A stretch of DNA of 64,000 nucleotides. It comes from Scybalomonas sp905214925. Its GTDB lineage: Bacteria > Bacillota > Clostridia > Lachnospirales > Lachnospiraceae. Below are positions 27,550-36,505 of this stretch, one piece after another. How positions within the stretch are numbered: position 1 is the first letter of the stretch; every line of letters starts with the position of its first letter. The stretch is from assembly GCA_905214925.1 (NCBI GenBank), contig CAJMOB010000005.1, forward strand, positions 62,001 through 126,000. Direction: 5' to 3'. The notes below the pieces were generated by a model. It did not search any database. It saw nothing but the letters and a program-made list of their open reading frames with translations, and was not told the origin of the DNA. A program made the translations under genes and the position numbers.

Positions 27550-28380
27550 CTAATCTATGGCACTTTTTTGTCCTTTTTTGTATTGGCTTGGTAAAACTCC
27601 ATACTTTCTTTTAAATTCTTTTGAAAAAGCCTTGCTATTTGGAAACCCATGGTTCATAGCAATCTCTGATACCGTATGATCCGTATTTACAAATTCTTGA
27701 AAGGCATACTCTAATCGCACACTTTGTAAATAAGTTTTATAGTTTGTTTTTGCATATTTTTGAAACATTCTAGATAGATACGAAGGAGAATATCCAAAAA
27801 CCTCTGCTAGCATTTCTAATGATAATTCTTTTGTATAATTATCTCTAATATAGGAAGTAATCATGGAGAGCTTGTCTAATTTCTTATGATTTCTCACTAA
27901 CTCTTTTGGTATTTCTTGTCTTCGATAAAAATTAATGAGTAAATATAATAATTTAAAAAATCCACTTTGTACGTTCCACTCATAACCGATCTCTTTTTCA
28001 CAGACTCCCTCGTACATTTCTTTTAAAAGCTCCATAATTTCTGCATCTTGTTCTCTTTTCTGATGGGTAAACAGCAAAAACTGATTTCCTCCTATATAAT
28101 AGTTTTCAAATAGTTTTAATGGGATTTGTAGGACAATTGTTTTATTTGGTTCTGGTGATAAAATAGAATGAACTTCATTAGAGTTTAAAAGAATAAATTC
28201 CCCCCTTTGTAAAAAACGTTTCTCTTCATTTACATAAAACGTCAATTTCCCCTCAAAAACAGCAAAAATTTCAATGGAACGATGCCAGTGCTTCCCCCTA
28301 ACATAATTTCCATCTTTTCCTTCAAATTGAAACAACTTAAAAGGAAACCCTTCATTTGGAATAATTAATTCATGTTCCAT
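27550..28380 (-). CDS. AraC-family transcriptional regulator with N-terminal cupin
   Basis: 276 residues. The N-terminal 130 form a sugar-sensing cupin (GKHWHRSIEIFAVFEGKLTF, LLNSNEVHSI). The C-terminal 100 carry two HTH units: ELSLEMLAEVFGYSPSYLSR and HTVSEIAMNHGFPNSKAFSK. It lies between the aldolase and the DUF4867 operon and probably controls one or both in response to the sugar substrate. The gap of about 200 bases after its stop holds the promoter of the DUF4867 operon. Confidence 0.93.
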   Translation of the reverse strand: MEHELIIPNEGFPFKLFQFEGKDGNYVRGKHWHRSIEIFAVFEGKLTFYVNEEKRFLQRGEFILLNSNEVHSILSPEPNKTIVLQIPLKLFENYYIGGNQFLLFTHQKREQDAEIMELLKEMYEGVCEKEIGYEWNVQSGFFKLLYLLINFYRRQEIPKELVRNHKKLDKLSMITSYIRDNYTKELSLEMLAEVFGYSPSYLSRMFQKYAKTNYKTYLQSVRLEYAFQEFVNTDHTVSEIAMNHGFPNSKAFSKEFKRKYGVLPSQYKKGQKSAID

Positions 28381-28437
28381 TTTCCTTCTCCTTTCCTATT
28401 CGCCCAGCTTCCACATGAGGCAACGATGAGAAGCAAA

Positions 28438-28491
28438 TATGCCCCGTCCTATGACAAATATTTTCACATCCTCATCATAGGCGGGGCATAT
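28438..28491. terminator. GC-rich hairpin between the aldolase and araC-like genes
   Basis: ATATGCCCCGTCCTATGA and TCATAGGCGGGGCATAT pair with one bulge around a 19-base loop. There is no U-run, so it may be a transcript barrier or an operator. It follows the aldolase stop at 28533. CAACGATGAGAAGC just before it resembles the flank of R1 repeats. Confidence 0.45.
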
Positions 28492-28532
28492 TCACTTACG
28501 TAGAAAGCATTACTTCCACTATAAATAATGGA

Positions 28533-29402
28533 TTAGCAATCAGCTTTTCCATCAGAACCGAATAATTTGATTTTTTCAATTACAGTTGCTCTAATTGCAG
28601 CACAACCTGGAGCTAATAATTTACGAGGGTCAAATCCTTTTCCTTCTAAATCTTTACCAGCTTCTACATATTTACGAGTTGCTTCTGCAAATGCTAACTG
28701 ACATTCTGTATTTACGTTAATTTTAGCAACACCAAGAGAGATTGCTTTTTTAATCATATCTTCTGGGATACCTGTACCACCATGAAGAACTAATGGCATA
28801 TCTCCTGTCTGCTGTTGAATAGCATCTAATGTTTCAAAGCTTAATCCAGCCCAGTTTTCTGGATATTTTCCATGAATGTTACCGATACCAGCAGCTAACA
28901 TATCAACACCTAAATCAGCGATTGTTTTACATTCCATTGGATCTGCACATTCACCAGCACCAACAACTCCGTCTTCTTCTCCACCGATAGAACCAACTTC
29001 TGCTTCGATAGACATTCCTTTTCCATGAGCTAATGCTACTAATTCTTTTGTTTTTTCTTTGTTTTCTTCGATGTCAAAGTGAGAACCGTCGAACATGATA
29101 GAAGAAAATCCAGCTTCTACACATTTTTTACATCCTTCATAAGAACCGTGATCTAAGTGTAAAGCAACTGGAACAGAAATATTTAATTCTTCTAACATTC
29201 CGTTTACCATTCCTACAACAGTTTTATAACCTGTCATATATTTTCCAGCACCTTCAGATACACCTAAAATAACTGGTGCTCTCATTTCTTCTGCTGCTAA
29301 AAGAATTTCTTTTGTCCACTCTAAGTTGTTGATATTAAACTGTCCAACTGCATAGTGTCCTGCTTTTGCTTTTTTTAACATATCTCTTGCTGATACTAAC
29401 AT
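28533..29402 (-). CDS. fba: Class II fructose-bisphosphate aldolase family protein
   Basis: 289 residues from Met at 29402. The earlier Met at 29417 contains the GGAGGAA ribosome site and is rejected. Zn-aldolase motifs: AVGQFNINNLEWTKEILL, VALHLDHGSYEGCKKCVEAG, SIEAEVGSIGGEEDG, GIGNIHGKYP, LVLHGGTGIPEDMIKKAI, KINVNTECQ. It cleaves or forms fructose-1,6-bisphosphate and acts in glycolysis. GatY/KbaY tagatose-bisphosphate aldolases share these motifs, and the sugar context makes that a real alternative. Confidence 0.9.
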   Translation of the reverse strand: MLVSARDMLKKAKAGHYAVGQFNINNLEWTKEILLAAEEMRAPVILGVSEGAGKYMTGYKTVVGMVNGMLEELNISVPVALHLDHGSYEGCKKCVEAGFSSIMFDGSHFDIEENKEKTKELVALAHGKGMSIEAEVGSIGGEEDGVVGAGECADPMECKTIADLGVDMLAAGIGNIHGKYPENWAGLSFETLDAIQQQTGDMPLVLHGGTGIPEDMIKKAISLGVAKINVNTECQLAFAEATRKYVEAGKDLEGKGFDPRKLLAPGCAAIRATVIEKIKLFGSDGKADC

Positions 29403-29778
29403 ACTAAATTCCTCCATATTAAATTAAGTATTGTGTATTATGATTTATCTTATTCTGACTGTTCTTATAAAACTTTAACTTTCTTATCTAGAAAATCTAT
29501 CCATAGGTATTGTTCCTATTGGTTTTACTTTTCATAAGAACACTGAGAAACACTTCTTAGTAGTTTCCCATATTCGCGTTGGCTAGTCAAATATCTAAAA
29601 AAATTGAAACACGATCCACTTTTTTACTCGTTACTCGACTTACCGATTTCGCGTAAATCAGAAAATAAGCTGTACCCATTGTTCTCTATCATAAACTATG
29701 CTCATACTAGCCACTTATCACTCGTTATTCGCACAGAATAAGCTATTTTTATTTCTACTTATTCGCATTTATTATATC
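29403..29778. other. Intergenic region between hemB and fba, with a degenerate R1 repeat
   Basis: No gene. 29559-29667 carries the R1-like ends GTTTCCCATATTCGCG and CGATTTCGCGTAAATCAGAA. An inverted repeat near 29731-29765 (GCGAATAAG / CTTATTCTGTGC) follows the hemB stop and may end its transcript. The fba promoter must lie in 29410-29520 but is not well defined. Confidence 0.5.
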
Positions 29779-30750
29779 TTATTTTTCCATTTCTTTCAAC
29801 CACTCTGCAACATCAAGTGCATGATAAGTAATTAAAATTTTAGCACCTGCTCGCTTCATGGCGATCATATTTTCCATTACAATTCTTTTCTCATCAATCC
29901 AACCATTCATAGCTGCTGCTTTTACCATGGAATATTCCCCACTCACATTATAAGCGGCAAGTGGATAATCTGTCATTTTAGAAACCGCAGAAAGGACATC
30001 TAAATAAGCCAGTGCTGGTTTTACCATCACAATATCAGCCCCTTCTTCTAAATCCTTTTGTACTTCTAACAAGCCTTCTCTTCCATTACATACATCCATT
30101 TGGTATGTCTTTCTATCTCCAAAACAAGGAGCAGAATCCGCTGCATCACGAAATGGAGAATAATATCCAGAAGCATATTTTGCACTGTATGCCATAATAA
30201 CCGTATGAATAAATCCGTTGTCGTCTAATCCTTTTCGAATTGCTTCTACATCACCGTCCATCATATCCGATGGCGCGATAATGTCAGCACCTGCCTCGGC
30301 ACAAGTCACTGCCATTTTTGTCAAAAGAGGAAGTGTTTCATCATTTAGAATCTCCCCTTCATGCACTAATCCACAATGTCCATGAGAAGTATATTCACAA
30401 AGACAAACATCTGCAATTACAATCATCTCTTTGTCAAACTTCTTAATTTGACGAATGGCTCTTTGTACAATTCCATCTGGATTATAAGCTTCGCTTCCTT
30501 TTTCATCTTTATGAGCTGGAATCCCAAATAAAAGCACTGCTTTTACTCCACTTTCTCTCACACGAACTAATTCTTCTTCTAATCGATCTAGAGACCATTG
30601 ATATATCCCTGGCATAGAAGGGATTGGTGTCTTTAAATTCTCTCCTTCTACAATAAAAATTGGATATACAAGATCTGATACTCGCACACTTGTTTCTCTT
30701 ACAAGCGCACGCATATTTTCACTTGTTCTTAGCCTTCTTGTTCTTCTCAT
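29779..30750 (-). CDS. hemB: Porphobilinogen synthase (delta-aminolevulinate dehydratase)
   Basis: 323 residues. LVYPIFIVEGEN, ADVCLCEYTSHGHCG (metal site), the catalytic Lys region IMAYSAKYASGYYSPFRDAA, and ADIVMVKPALAYLDVLSAV with the second Lys are diagnostic of HemB. It condenses two delta-aminolevulinate molecules in tetrapyrrole synthesis. It is isolated from other hem genes here. Whether the cell makes heme or only corrinoid/siroheme cannot be told. The heme-uptake locus lies 5 kb away. Confidence 0.97.
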   Translation of the reverse strand: MRRTRRLRTSENMRALVRETSVRVSDLVYPIFIVEGENLKTPIPSMPGIYQWSLDRLEEELVRVRESGVKAVLLFGIPAHKDEKGSEAYNPDGIVQRAIRQIKKFDKEMIVIADVCLCEYTSHGHCGLVHEGEILNDETLPLLTKMAVTCAEAGADIIAPSDMMDGDVEAIRKGLDDNGFIHTVIMAYSAKYASGYYSPFRDAADSAPCFGDRKTYQMDVCNGREGLLEVQKDLEEGADIVMVKPALAYLDVLSAVSKMTDYPLAAYNVSGEYSMVKAAAMNGWIDEKRIVMENMIAMKRAGAKILITYHALDVAEWLKEMEK

Positions 30751-30900
30751 TCTATTATCATCTTCCTTTTCAAAACTCTAATAAGTTTTTATATTTATTA
30801 TATCACATTTTATTAAATCTTACTATGTACAACAGGAACAAAGAGATTGGAAGAATTTGATAATTTTATAACAAACTTACAATAAAGATAGATGTTATGC

Positions 30901-30965
30901 ACCATTTGCGCGTAGTGCTTTTTTATTTTATAAGCTCCTTCCCTTTGCAAGGAATTTCCTATCAA
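30901..30965 (+). repeat. R2 dispersed repeat, copy 1
   Basis: TTTGCGCGTAGTGCTTTTTTA, an AT segment, then CCCTTTGCAAGGAATTTCCTAT. The same order occurs at 41590-41655 and the second half at 44050-44075. Each copy lies just before a terminator. Confidence 0.65.
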
Positions 30966-30966
30966 T

Positions 30967-31010
30967 AAAAAAGACTAGAAGAAACGCTTCCTTTCTTCTA
31001 GCCTTTTTTT
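30967..31010. terminator. Strong bidirectional terminator hairpin
   Basis: AAAAAAGACTAGAAGAAA pairs with TTTCTTCTAGCCTTTTTT around a short loop, with T-runs on both sides. It ends either the MalT-like transcript or the putative RNA at 31011-31240. Confidence 0.85.
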
Positions 31011-31240
31011 AGCACTCTGTACAAGTCCACTCATTATTCAGTTTTCAAATACTGTCCTCAAGTAGTCGCTTATTACATAACTGCTTTGTGTGGATAAGAT
31101 GATTTCCCTATTTTCTTATCCGAAGTTCATACTCTAAGAAACTACTCTATCTATCGTTTCTGTAGTTTCAAAAGACTAGGAACTTCATATAGGAAATACT
31201 CCCTTCAGGTTACTACCCCACATAATTATTTTATGACACA
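31011..31240 (-). ncRNA. Candidate structured RNA between the MalT-like gene and its terminator
   Basis: A 230-base non-coding stretch with nested complementary arms. 31122-31128 pairs with 31180-31186 (GAAGTTC/GAACTTC) enclosing 31138-31145 with 31162-31169 (GAAACTAC/GTAGTTTC). 31092-31099 pairs with 31114-31121 (GGATAAGA/TCTTATCC). TGTGG near 31089 can pair with CCACA near 31218. A strong terminator follows. On the minus strand TTTGAAAACTGAATA resembles a box seen in Firmicute rRNA spacers. I do not recognise a known RNA family. It could be a sRNA or a long 3' UTR. Confidence 0.4.
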
Positions 31241-31278
31241 TCATCTTCTTCTACATCCCCCTTTTGGGGTGGTTTTCC

Positions 31279-33666
31279 TTAACTATCCTTGAAATACTCT
31301 CGAAGTTCTAATCGAGATTTAATAGAAAGTTTTTGAAAGATATGTTTCATATTATATTTTACTGTATTTTCTGAGATATAAAGCCTTTTTGCAATTTCAC
31401 TATTTCGCAATCTCTTAGCTCCTAATATGGCTATCTCAAGTTCTCTATCTGTAAGCCCGAAAGGATTTCTTTCCTTCTTTTCCTTTTGTTGGTTGTATCT
31501 CCGTAGAGAACGAACATTTTTATACAATTCTAAAATTTGTTTTACGCTCTCATGGTACTTTTCTTCATGAAGAAGAACTTCAAATACATGTACCAATTCG
31601 GCATAATATAAAATAATTGGATAATATAATCCGTCTGGTTGTACAAGATCTAATACCTTTTTCATATATTCAATGGATTTCTTTCTATTTCCAAGTCGAT
31701 GATAAGCAACTGAGCGTATGATTTCAATTTCTATCTCAGCATATAAAAATCCACCTCGTCTTACTTGATTGTGAATATAGTTTCCAATAGAAATTAACTC
31801 TTGTTCTTGCCCTTTTGCTAACAGAAATTTTAAATAATAGACATGAATATAGTTAATAAAAGCCTCTGAATATTGTTTATCGGCAGAATGATCTTCTTTT
31901 AACCATTCAGGAATTTTGTCCAGTTCTCCTAGAAATAGATAAAAATATGCTGAACATAATTCTGCTTCCAATAAAAGTTCTCGATTTTTGCTCTCTTTTA
32001 CTTCTTGTTTGATGGCTTCTAAATATTTTTCCGCTTTTGTATGCTGCTCTAAATAAAGGCAAATTCGCATCATAAGAAATTGTCCTGCTATTTTAACGCT
32101 AAGCTGTCCACCTTTTTCTGAAATTTTGATTGCTTCATATGCAAGAGATTCTGCCTCTTCTATTTGGCACTTTAATAATTTTACTTCCGCTTGCATGGCA
32201 ACCCAATTTCCCATACCGTTTCCATTTGTTAAACGATAATAATTGGTCATACAACTTTTTAACTTCTGAATCGTCTTATTTAATTGTCCAGGGATAGAAT
32301 AATAGAGATGACAGATAGATGGGATTCCATGGGTGAATACAATTCTATTGTCATAAATAGTAGAATTACCTTTTAGAAGTTCATATGATTTTTTATAATA
32401 TTGTTCCACTTGATTTAAATGATATCCAAACGATAAGGAACGAAGAAAATAGATTTCACCTCTTAATTGTTCCTCCATACGTTTTGGAAGTTGTAACACC
32501 TGATTAAGATTTTCCTCTATCTCATCTAAAATGTGATTTCCTCGTCGTTCTTGTCCCCATAATAGAAAAATGCCTGCAACTAAAAGAGGAAACCTTGGAT
32601 ATTTACATTTTAAATAATAAGGGCTATGCTCCATAATCTCCCATAGTTTCTCAAGAAATCTCTGATCTAGACATTGATTCAACTCGGATAACTGATAAGG
32701 ATAAGAGAAAATTAACTCATATTCTTCTAATCGGCTATAAATATCAATACTGGATTTATAATCCTTTTGAGACTCGAACCATTTCGCACGCCTTGTATAA
32801 ATTCTTTTTTGTATTGCCCGTGGCAACTTTTTCACGCCTTGTTTCAAATAATGGTATAATACCATTTGAATTTGATACGTATCGTGAATCATATCATATT
32901 CAATAAATGGATTTTTATCAATGACTGTAGAGATGTATTGGCAAGTATCATCATTTTTATCACCAATCAACATACCAATCTGATCAAGTGTTACCTCTTT
33001 CAATTGATATAGAGAAAATAAAACTTCTTTCTCTTCCATAGTCAAATGATTAATAAAATCTCTTTCTAACAGCTCACTAACACCAATTCCTGGCATAATC
33101 TTATGATTATAATGATATTCTCGAATTCCAAGCATAATGGCTCCCGCCCAGCCACTGGAATACTCATATAAAATCCTTGCTGTTTGGTAACTAATCTTAA
33201 TTCCATTTAATTGATATAATTTTAAGATATCTTTTTCTTTTAACTCTAAATCTTCTTTTGTAATACTATGAATCGTATGATTTAGATGAATGCCATTCAT
33301 TGGAATATTTTTATTCATAATACAGATGAAATGCACGTCTTTGTTCCATATTTCATAAGAAAGTTCGTGTTCCCATCGCTGTTTTAAAATTCCATCTGTC
33401 TGGCACCCATCGAGTATATAAAGCATTTTCCCTTCTTTTGGCTCATTGAGCTTATCTTTTATATATTGCAGATAGTTTTTTCTTTCTTCTTTCTGCAGTA
33501 CGATCCATTTTACTTTGACCCCTTGTTCTTTAACGCGTTTTACAGCCTCTTCTACAGCCGTATGCTTTCCAAAAGCAAGCGGTGCAGAAACAATTGTAAG
33601 CGGATAATCCATCACTTTGTTGATAGCTTTGTCAATCCTTTCATTGAAATAAAAACGTTGTTCCAT
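31279..33666 (-). CDS. MalT-like LuxR-family regulator (STAND ATPase, TPR, LuxR HTH)
   Basis: 795 residues. The N-terminal nucleotide-binding segment TIVSAPLAFGKHTAVEEAV is a degenerate P-loop, and MLYILDGCQ is a Walker B-like strand. The middle about 450 residues are helical repeats of TPR type (LLEAELCSAYFYLFLGELDK, AYHRLGNRKKSIEYMKKVL). The C-terminal LuxR HTH reads FGLTDRELEIAILGAKRLRN, then SEIAKRLYISENTVKYNMKH. MalT-type proteins are ATP-dependent activators triggered by a ligand. The loss of the usual GKT/S in the P-loop is worth noting. The target genes are unknown. Confidence 0.88.
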   Translation of the reverse strand: MEQRFYFNERIDKAINKVMDYPLTIVSAPLAFGKHTAVEEAVKRVKEQGVKVKWIVLQKEERKNYLQYIKDKLNEPKEGKMLYILDGCQTDGILKQRWEHELSYEIWNKDVHFICIMNKNIPMNGIHLNHTIHSITKEDLELKEKDILKLYQLNGIKISYQTARILYEYSSGWAGAIMLGIREYHYNHKIMPGIGVSELLERDFINHLTMEEKEVLFSLYQLKEVTLDQIGMLIGDKNDDTCQYISTVIDKNPFIEYDMIHDTYQIQMVLYHYLKQGVKKLPRAIQKRIYTRRAKWFESQKDYKSSIDIYSRLEEYELIFSYPYQLSELNQCLDQRFLEKLWEIMEHSPYYLKCKYPRFPLLVAGIFLLWGQERRGNHILDEIEENLNQVLQLPKRMEEQLRGEIYFLRSLSFGYHLNQVEQYYKKSYELLKGNSTIYDNRIVFTHGIPSICHLYYSIPGQLNKTIQKLKSCMTNYYRLTNGNGMGNWVAMQAEVKLLKCQIEEAESLAYEAIKISEKGGQLSVKIAGQFLMMRICLYLEQHTKAEKYLEAIKQEVKESKNRELLLEAELCSAYFYLFLGELDKIPEWLKEDHSADKQYSEAFINYIHVYYLKFLLAKGQEQELISIGNYIHNQVRRGGFLYAEIEIEIIRSVAYHRLGNRKKSIEYMKKVLDLVQPDGLYYPIILYYAELVHVFEVLLHEEKYHESVKQILELYKNVRSLRRYNQQKEKKERNPFGLTDRELEIAILGAKRLRNSEIAKRLYISENTVKYNMKHIFQKLSIKSRLELREYFKDS

Positions 33667-33773
33667 AAAATAAACACTCCCCGTTTCTATTTACTATGGA
33701 TCTTTTTATCCACTCCTATGATACCAAAATAATATCAATAATTCAATGTTAGAACAAAGATGTCATAAAGTTT

Positions 33774-34931
33774 TTATTCCTTCTCATACTCCTCTTGAAA
33801 AACTTGAGCAAAATCTTCTTTTAATGGCACAGAGTATTCAGACAGCGTTTGATATAAAGCATCTAATGTCTCAACTACGTCTTCTTTATTTGCATTTTCT
33901 CCCATGTGACCAATTCGAATTACTTTTCCTGCAAATACTCCAAAAGAGCCAGATAATAAAATTCCAAACTTTTCTTTCATTGTATCTAAAATCTGTCGTT
34001 CGGTTATCCCTTGTGGAATACAAAAAACAGTCACATTATTTGAAAATCCATTCTCTGCATAAAGAGTCAGCCCTCCTCTTACAAGAGCAGCTCGAACTGC
34101 TTTTGCAATTCTTGCATGTCTCCCTACAATATCTTTCTCTTCTAAAATATTATCAACAGCCACGTTTAACCCATAAATATCACTAATTGGCATTGTATAA
34201 GGAAACCACTTATCCTCATAATAAGTTTTAAAATTTAAAAGGTTGCAATAAAAAGAAGCAATTTTACTCTTTCTTTCTTCCATTACCTTGATTGCTCTAT
34301 CACTTACTGCTACTAAAGTAAGACCAACAGGTGCAGAGACTGCTTTTTGAGAACCTCCACATACAATATCTAATTTTCCTTCATCAATATTTAAATTCTC
34401 CCCTATCATTCCAGAGACAGAATCTACAACAGATAAAATTCTAAACTCATCAAGAAGTCTTCCAATGGCCATAACATCGTTGGTCATACCGCTTGGTGTA
34501 TCGTTATGTACTACCGTAGCATATTTAAAATCATGATCGTTTTCTAAATAAGCTCTTAATTCTTCTACATCAATCGTATGGCGATAATCTTTTTGATAAA
34601 GAACAGGATTTCCTCCATAAAGGGATACAAAATCCGCAAATCCATTCCCATAAATGCCATTGTCAATGACAAGAACCCGATCTCCTTTTTCCGTTAAAGA
34701 AGCACAGGCGCATTCCAACCCTAAAATTCCTTCTCCACTTAAAATATAAACATTCCCTGATGTATGGAGTATTTTTGCAATTTTATCACAAGTTTCTTTA
34801 TACTCTTCTACAAAACTGGTGTCTACATCAGGATTCGTTGTTTTGATGCTTCTAGCATTTCTCACATTCTCTCTTACCTGAACTGGACCTGGTGTCATTA
34901 TTTTTAATTCACATTCTTTTCTTGTTCCCAT
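33774..34931 (-). CDS. Class V aminotransferase (alanine-glyoxylate/serine-pyruvate type)
   Basis: 385 residues. MTPGPVQVRENV at the N-terminus, the glycine-rich SGEGILGLECACASL, VVDSVSGMIGENLNID, and the PLP-lysine GGSQKAVSAPVGLTLV are class V aminotransferase features. VIRIGHMGENANKED ends the small domain. Family members transaminate small amino acids to glyoxylate or pyruvate, or act in phosphonate and purine catabolism. It sits after an ECF vitamin-uptake component behind a promoter with repeated sites, so a link to vitamin B6 supply is possible but not shown. Confidence 0.87.
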   Translation of the reverse strand: MGTRKECELKIMTPGPVQVRENVRNARSIKTTNPDVDTSFVEEYKETCDKIAKILHTSGNVYILSGEGILGLECACASLTEKGDRVLVIDNGIYGNGFADFVSLYGGNPVLYQKDYRHTIDVEELRAYLENDHDFKYATVVHNDTPSGMTNDVMAIGRLLDEFRILSVVDSVSGMIGENLNIDEGKLDIVCGGSQKAVSAPVGLTLVAVSDRAIKVMEERKSKIASFYCNLLNFKTYYEDKWFPYTMPISDIYGLNVAVDNILEEKDIVGRHARIAKAVRAALVRGGLTLYAENGFSNNVTVFCIPQGITERQILDTMKEKFGILLSGSFGVFAGKVIRIGHMGENANKEDVVETLDALYQTLSEYSVPLKEDFAQVFQEEYEKE

Positions 34932-34988
34932 ATCTTTTCTTGTATGGTGTATTTACAAAGAAATCCATCCATACTCTCCTTTCTCCTT

Positions 34989-35522
34989 TTATTTTATAAT
35001 TGCTTTTCTGATAATTGGTATTAGAATTACAACCATTACTCCTGCTACACAAACTTGCATAACGTTGCCAAAAATAGAGGCAAACGGTGTAATAAAATTA
35101 TGATATAAAAAAACTTCAGCAAAATAATAACCAATCACTTTTATAATAAGAGCCAGTATGATAGCAATGACACATCGAGAAAAACTCTTGTTCTTTTCTG
35201 TGAATGCTCCCACAACAAATCCCATACTTCCTACAATGACGAAAGTAAACGGTGCCCATGCTGTCCATCCAGACAGCAGATCAAAAGCTCCCATACCGAC
35301 GGCTCCTGCTATCATCCCCGTCCTTTTTCCAAACAAGATCGCTCCTAAAAATAATGGAATATTCCCCATATGAATCAATCCACCCTGTCCAAATGGCAAC
35401 TTAATATTGATCATTGCGGTGAATACCAAAGTGAGAGCCGTAAATACTCCAATCATTGCTATTTCTTGAACTTGATTTTTTCTTTCGCTTTCTTGTTGTG
35501 CCATAACGGATTCCTGTGCCAT
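34989..35522 (-). CDS. ECF transporter S component (COG4720-like)
   Basis: 177 residues with five to six helices. A charged N-terminus (MAQESVMAQQESERKNQVQE) is followed by IAMIGVFTALTLVFTAMINI, HMGNIPLFLGAILFGKRTGM and AGAVGMGAFDLLSGWTAW. This is the substrate-binding subunit of an energy-coupling-factor vitamin transporter that shares the EcfAAT module encoded elsewhere. The related groups are annotated for hydroxymethylpyrimidine or pyridoxine. The neighbour is a PLP enzyme, so pyridoxine-type uptake is my preferred guess. Confidence 0.82.
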   Translation of the reverse strand: MAQESVMAQQESERKNQVQEIAMIGVFTALTLVFTAMINIKLPFGQGGLIHMGNIPLFLGAILFGKRTGMIAGAVGMGAFDLLSGWTAWAPFTFVIVGSMGFVVGAFTEKNKSFSRCVIAIILALIIKVIGYYFAEVFLYHNFITPFASIFGNVMQVCVAGVMVVILIPIIRKAIIK

Positions 35523-35598
35523 AATTTTCCCTCTCTTTCTCCCATACTTTTTGATTTACATAGTTTATTTACCACATTACTGTTGTAAAGTTTGTTTT

Positions 35599-35660
35599 AT
35601 TATATCCAGTTTCTGGTATGATTAAAACATCCAGTTATAATTTAATTTATAGTGCCAGTT
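35599..35660 (-). promoter_or_regulatory. Promoter with three CCAGTT boxes (candidate operators)
   Basis: On the minus strand AACTGG occurs at 35606-35611, 35631-35636 and 35655-35660, about 24-25 bases apart. The first also forms a CCAG-AAA-CTGG palindrome and touches the -10 TATAAT at 35599-35604. TTTTAA at 35622-35627 gives a 17-base spacer. Repeated boxes across a promoter indicate a dimeric regulator of the ECF-aminotransferase operon, possibly a PdxR/MocR-type protein. Confidence 0.5.
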
Positions 35661-35681
35661 TTTTTTAATTCCATAGAAAAA

Positions 35682-35722
35682 AGAGCAATAAGAATCCAGT
35701 CTTTTCTTATTGCTCTCTTTTT
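35682..35722. terminator. Terminator after the heme ABC operon
   Basis: AGAGCAATAAGAA and TTCTTATTGCTCT pair around a 10-base loop, with T-runs on both sides. On the minus strand it lies 16 bases after the ATPase stop at 35738. Confidence 0.85.
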
Positions 35723-35737
35723 TTAGTATTTTCTTTT

Positions 35738-36505
35738 TTATCGGACATTCATTACAATCTTTTGTCCATTTAACTCCCGAACTTCTAGCTCAATTCCATA
35801 AAGTTCTTTAATGATTTCAGGTGTAATCACTTCATTTGGATTTCCTTCCACAATCACCTTTTTATTTTTCATACCAATTACATAGTCGCTATAATAAACG
35901 GCATGATTAATATCATGTAAAACCATTACAATCGTTAATCCATAGTTTTCATTCAATCGCCTTACCATTTCCAATAACTCTATTTGATACCGAATATCCA
36001 AATAAGTAGTTGGTTCGTCCAAAAATAAAATATCTGTTTTCTGTGCAAGAGCCATAGCAATCCACACTCTTTGGCGTTGTCCCCCAGATAAACTCATCAC
36101 TGTGCGCTCTCGATATTTTACAATATCTGTCTCCTCCATGGCCCATTGGATAAGTGCGTCATCTTCATCACTGCTACCAAAAAAGGAGGAATGTGGTGTT
36201 CTTCCATAGGCCACTAATTTTTCTACTGTTAAATCTTCGGAGGCTTGGTTGTTTTGATGCACAATGGCTACTTTTTTTGCAAACTCTTTCTGGCTCATTT
36301 TTCGAATACTCATTCCATCCAATATGACTTTTCCTTTATCAGGAATTAAATTTTTCGTCATTAATTGAAAGAGAGTAGACTTTCCACAACCATTTGCTCC
36401 TAATAATGTTGTGATCTTTCCTTTTTGAATCTGAAATGAAATATCATCAATAATTTTATTTTTTTTCTTTTTATCATAGGAAAAGACTAGATTTCTAACT
36501 TCCAT
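35738..36505 (-). CDS. Heme/siderophore ABC transporter ATPase (FecE/BtuD type)
   Basis: 255 residues. Walker A LLGANGCGKSTLFQLMTKNL, Q-loop VAIVHQNNQ, signature VMSLSGGQRQRVWIAMALAQ, Walker B DILFLDEPTTYLDIRYQIEL, switch His MVLHDINHAVYYSDY. It supplies ATP-driven import for the FecCD permease whose gene overlaps it by 11 bases. Ribosome site AAGGAGAAG. Given the IsdE-like and NEAT genes upstream, the cargo is most probably heme. Confidence 0.95.
   Translation of the reverse strand: MEVRNLVFSYDKKKKNKIIDDISFQIQKGKITTLLGANGCGKSTLFQLMTKNLIPDKGKVILDGMSIRKMSQKEFAKKVAIVHQNNQASEDLTVEKLVAYGRTPHSSFFGSSDEDDALIQWAMEETDIVKYRERTVMSLSGGQRQRVWIAMALAQKTDILFLDEPTTYLDIRYQIELLEMVRRLNENYGLTIVMVLHDINHAVYYSDYVIGMKNKKVIVEGNPNEVITPEIIKELYGIELEVRELNGQKIVMNVR

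Noticed and set aside
33746..34186. 146-residue plus-strand frame
   Set aside because: Antisense of the aminotransferase. The minus strand has all family motifs.
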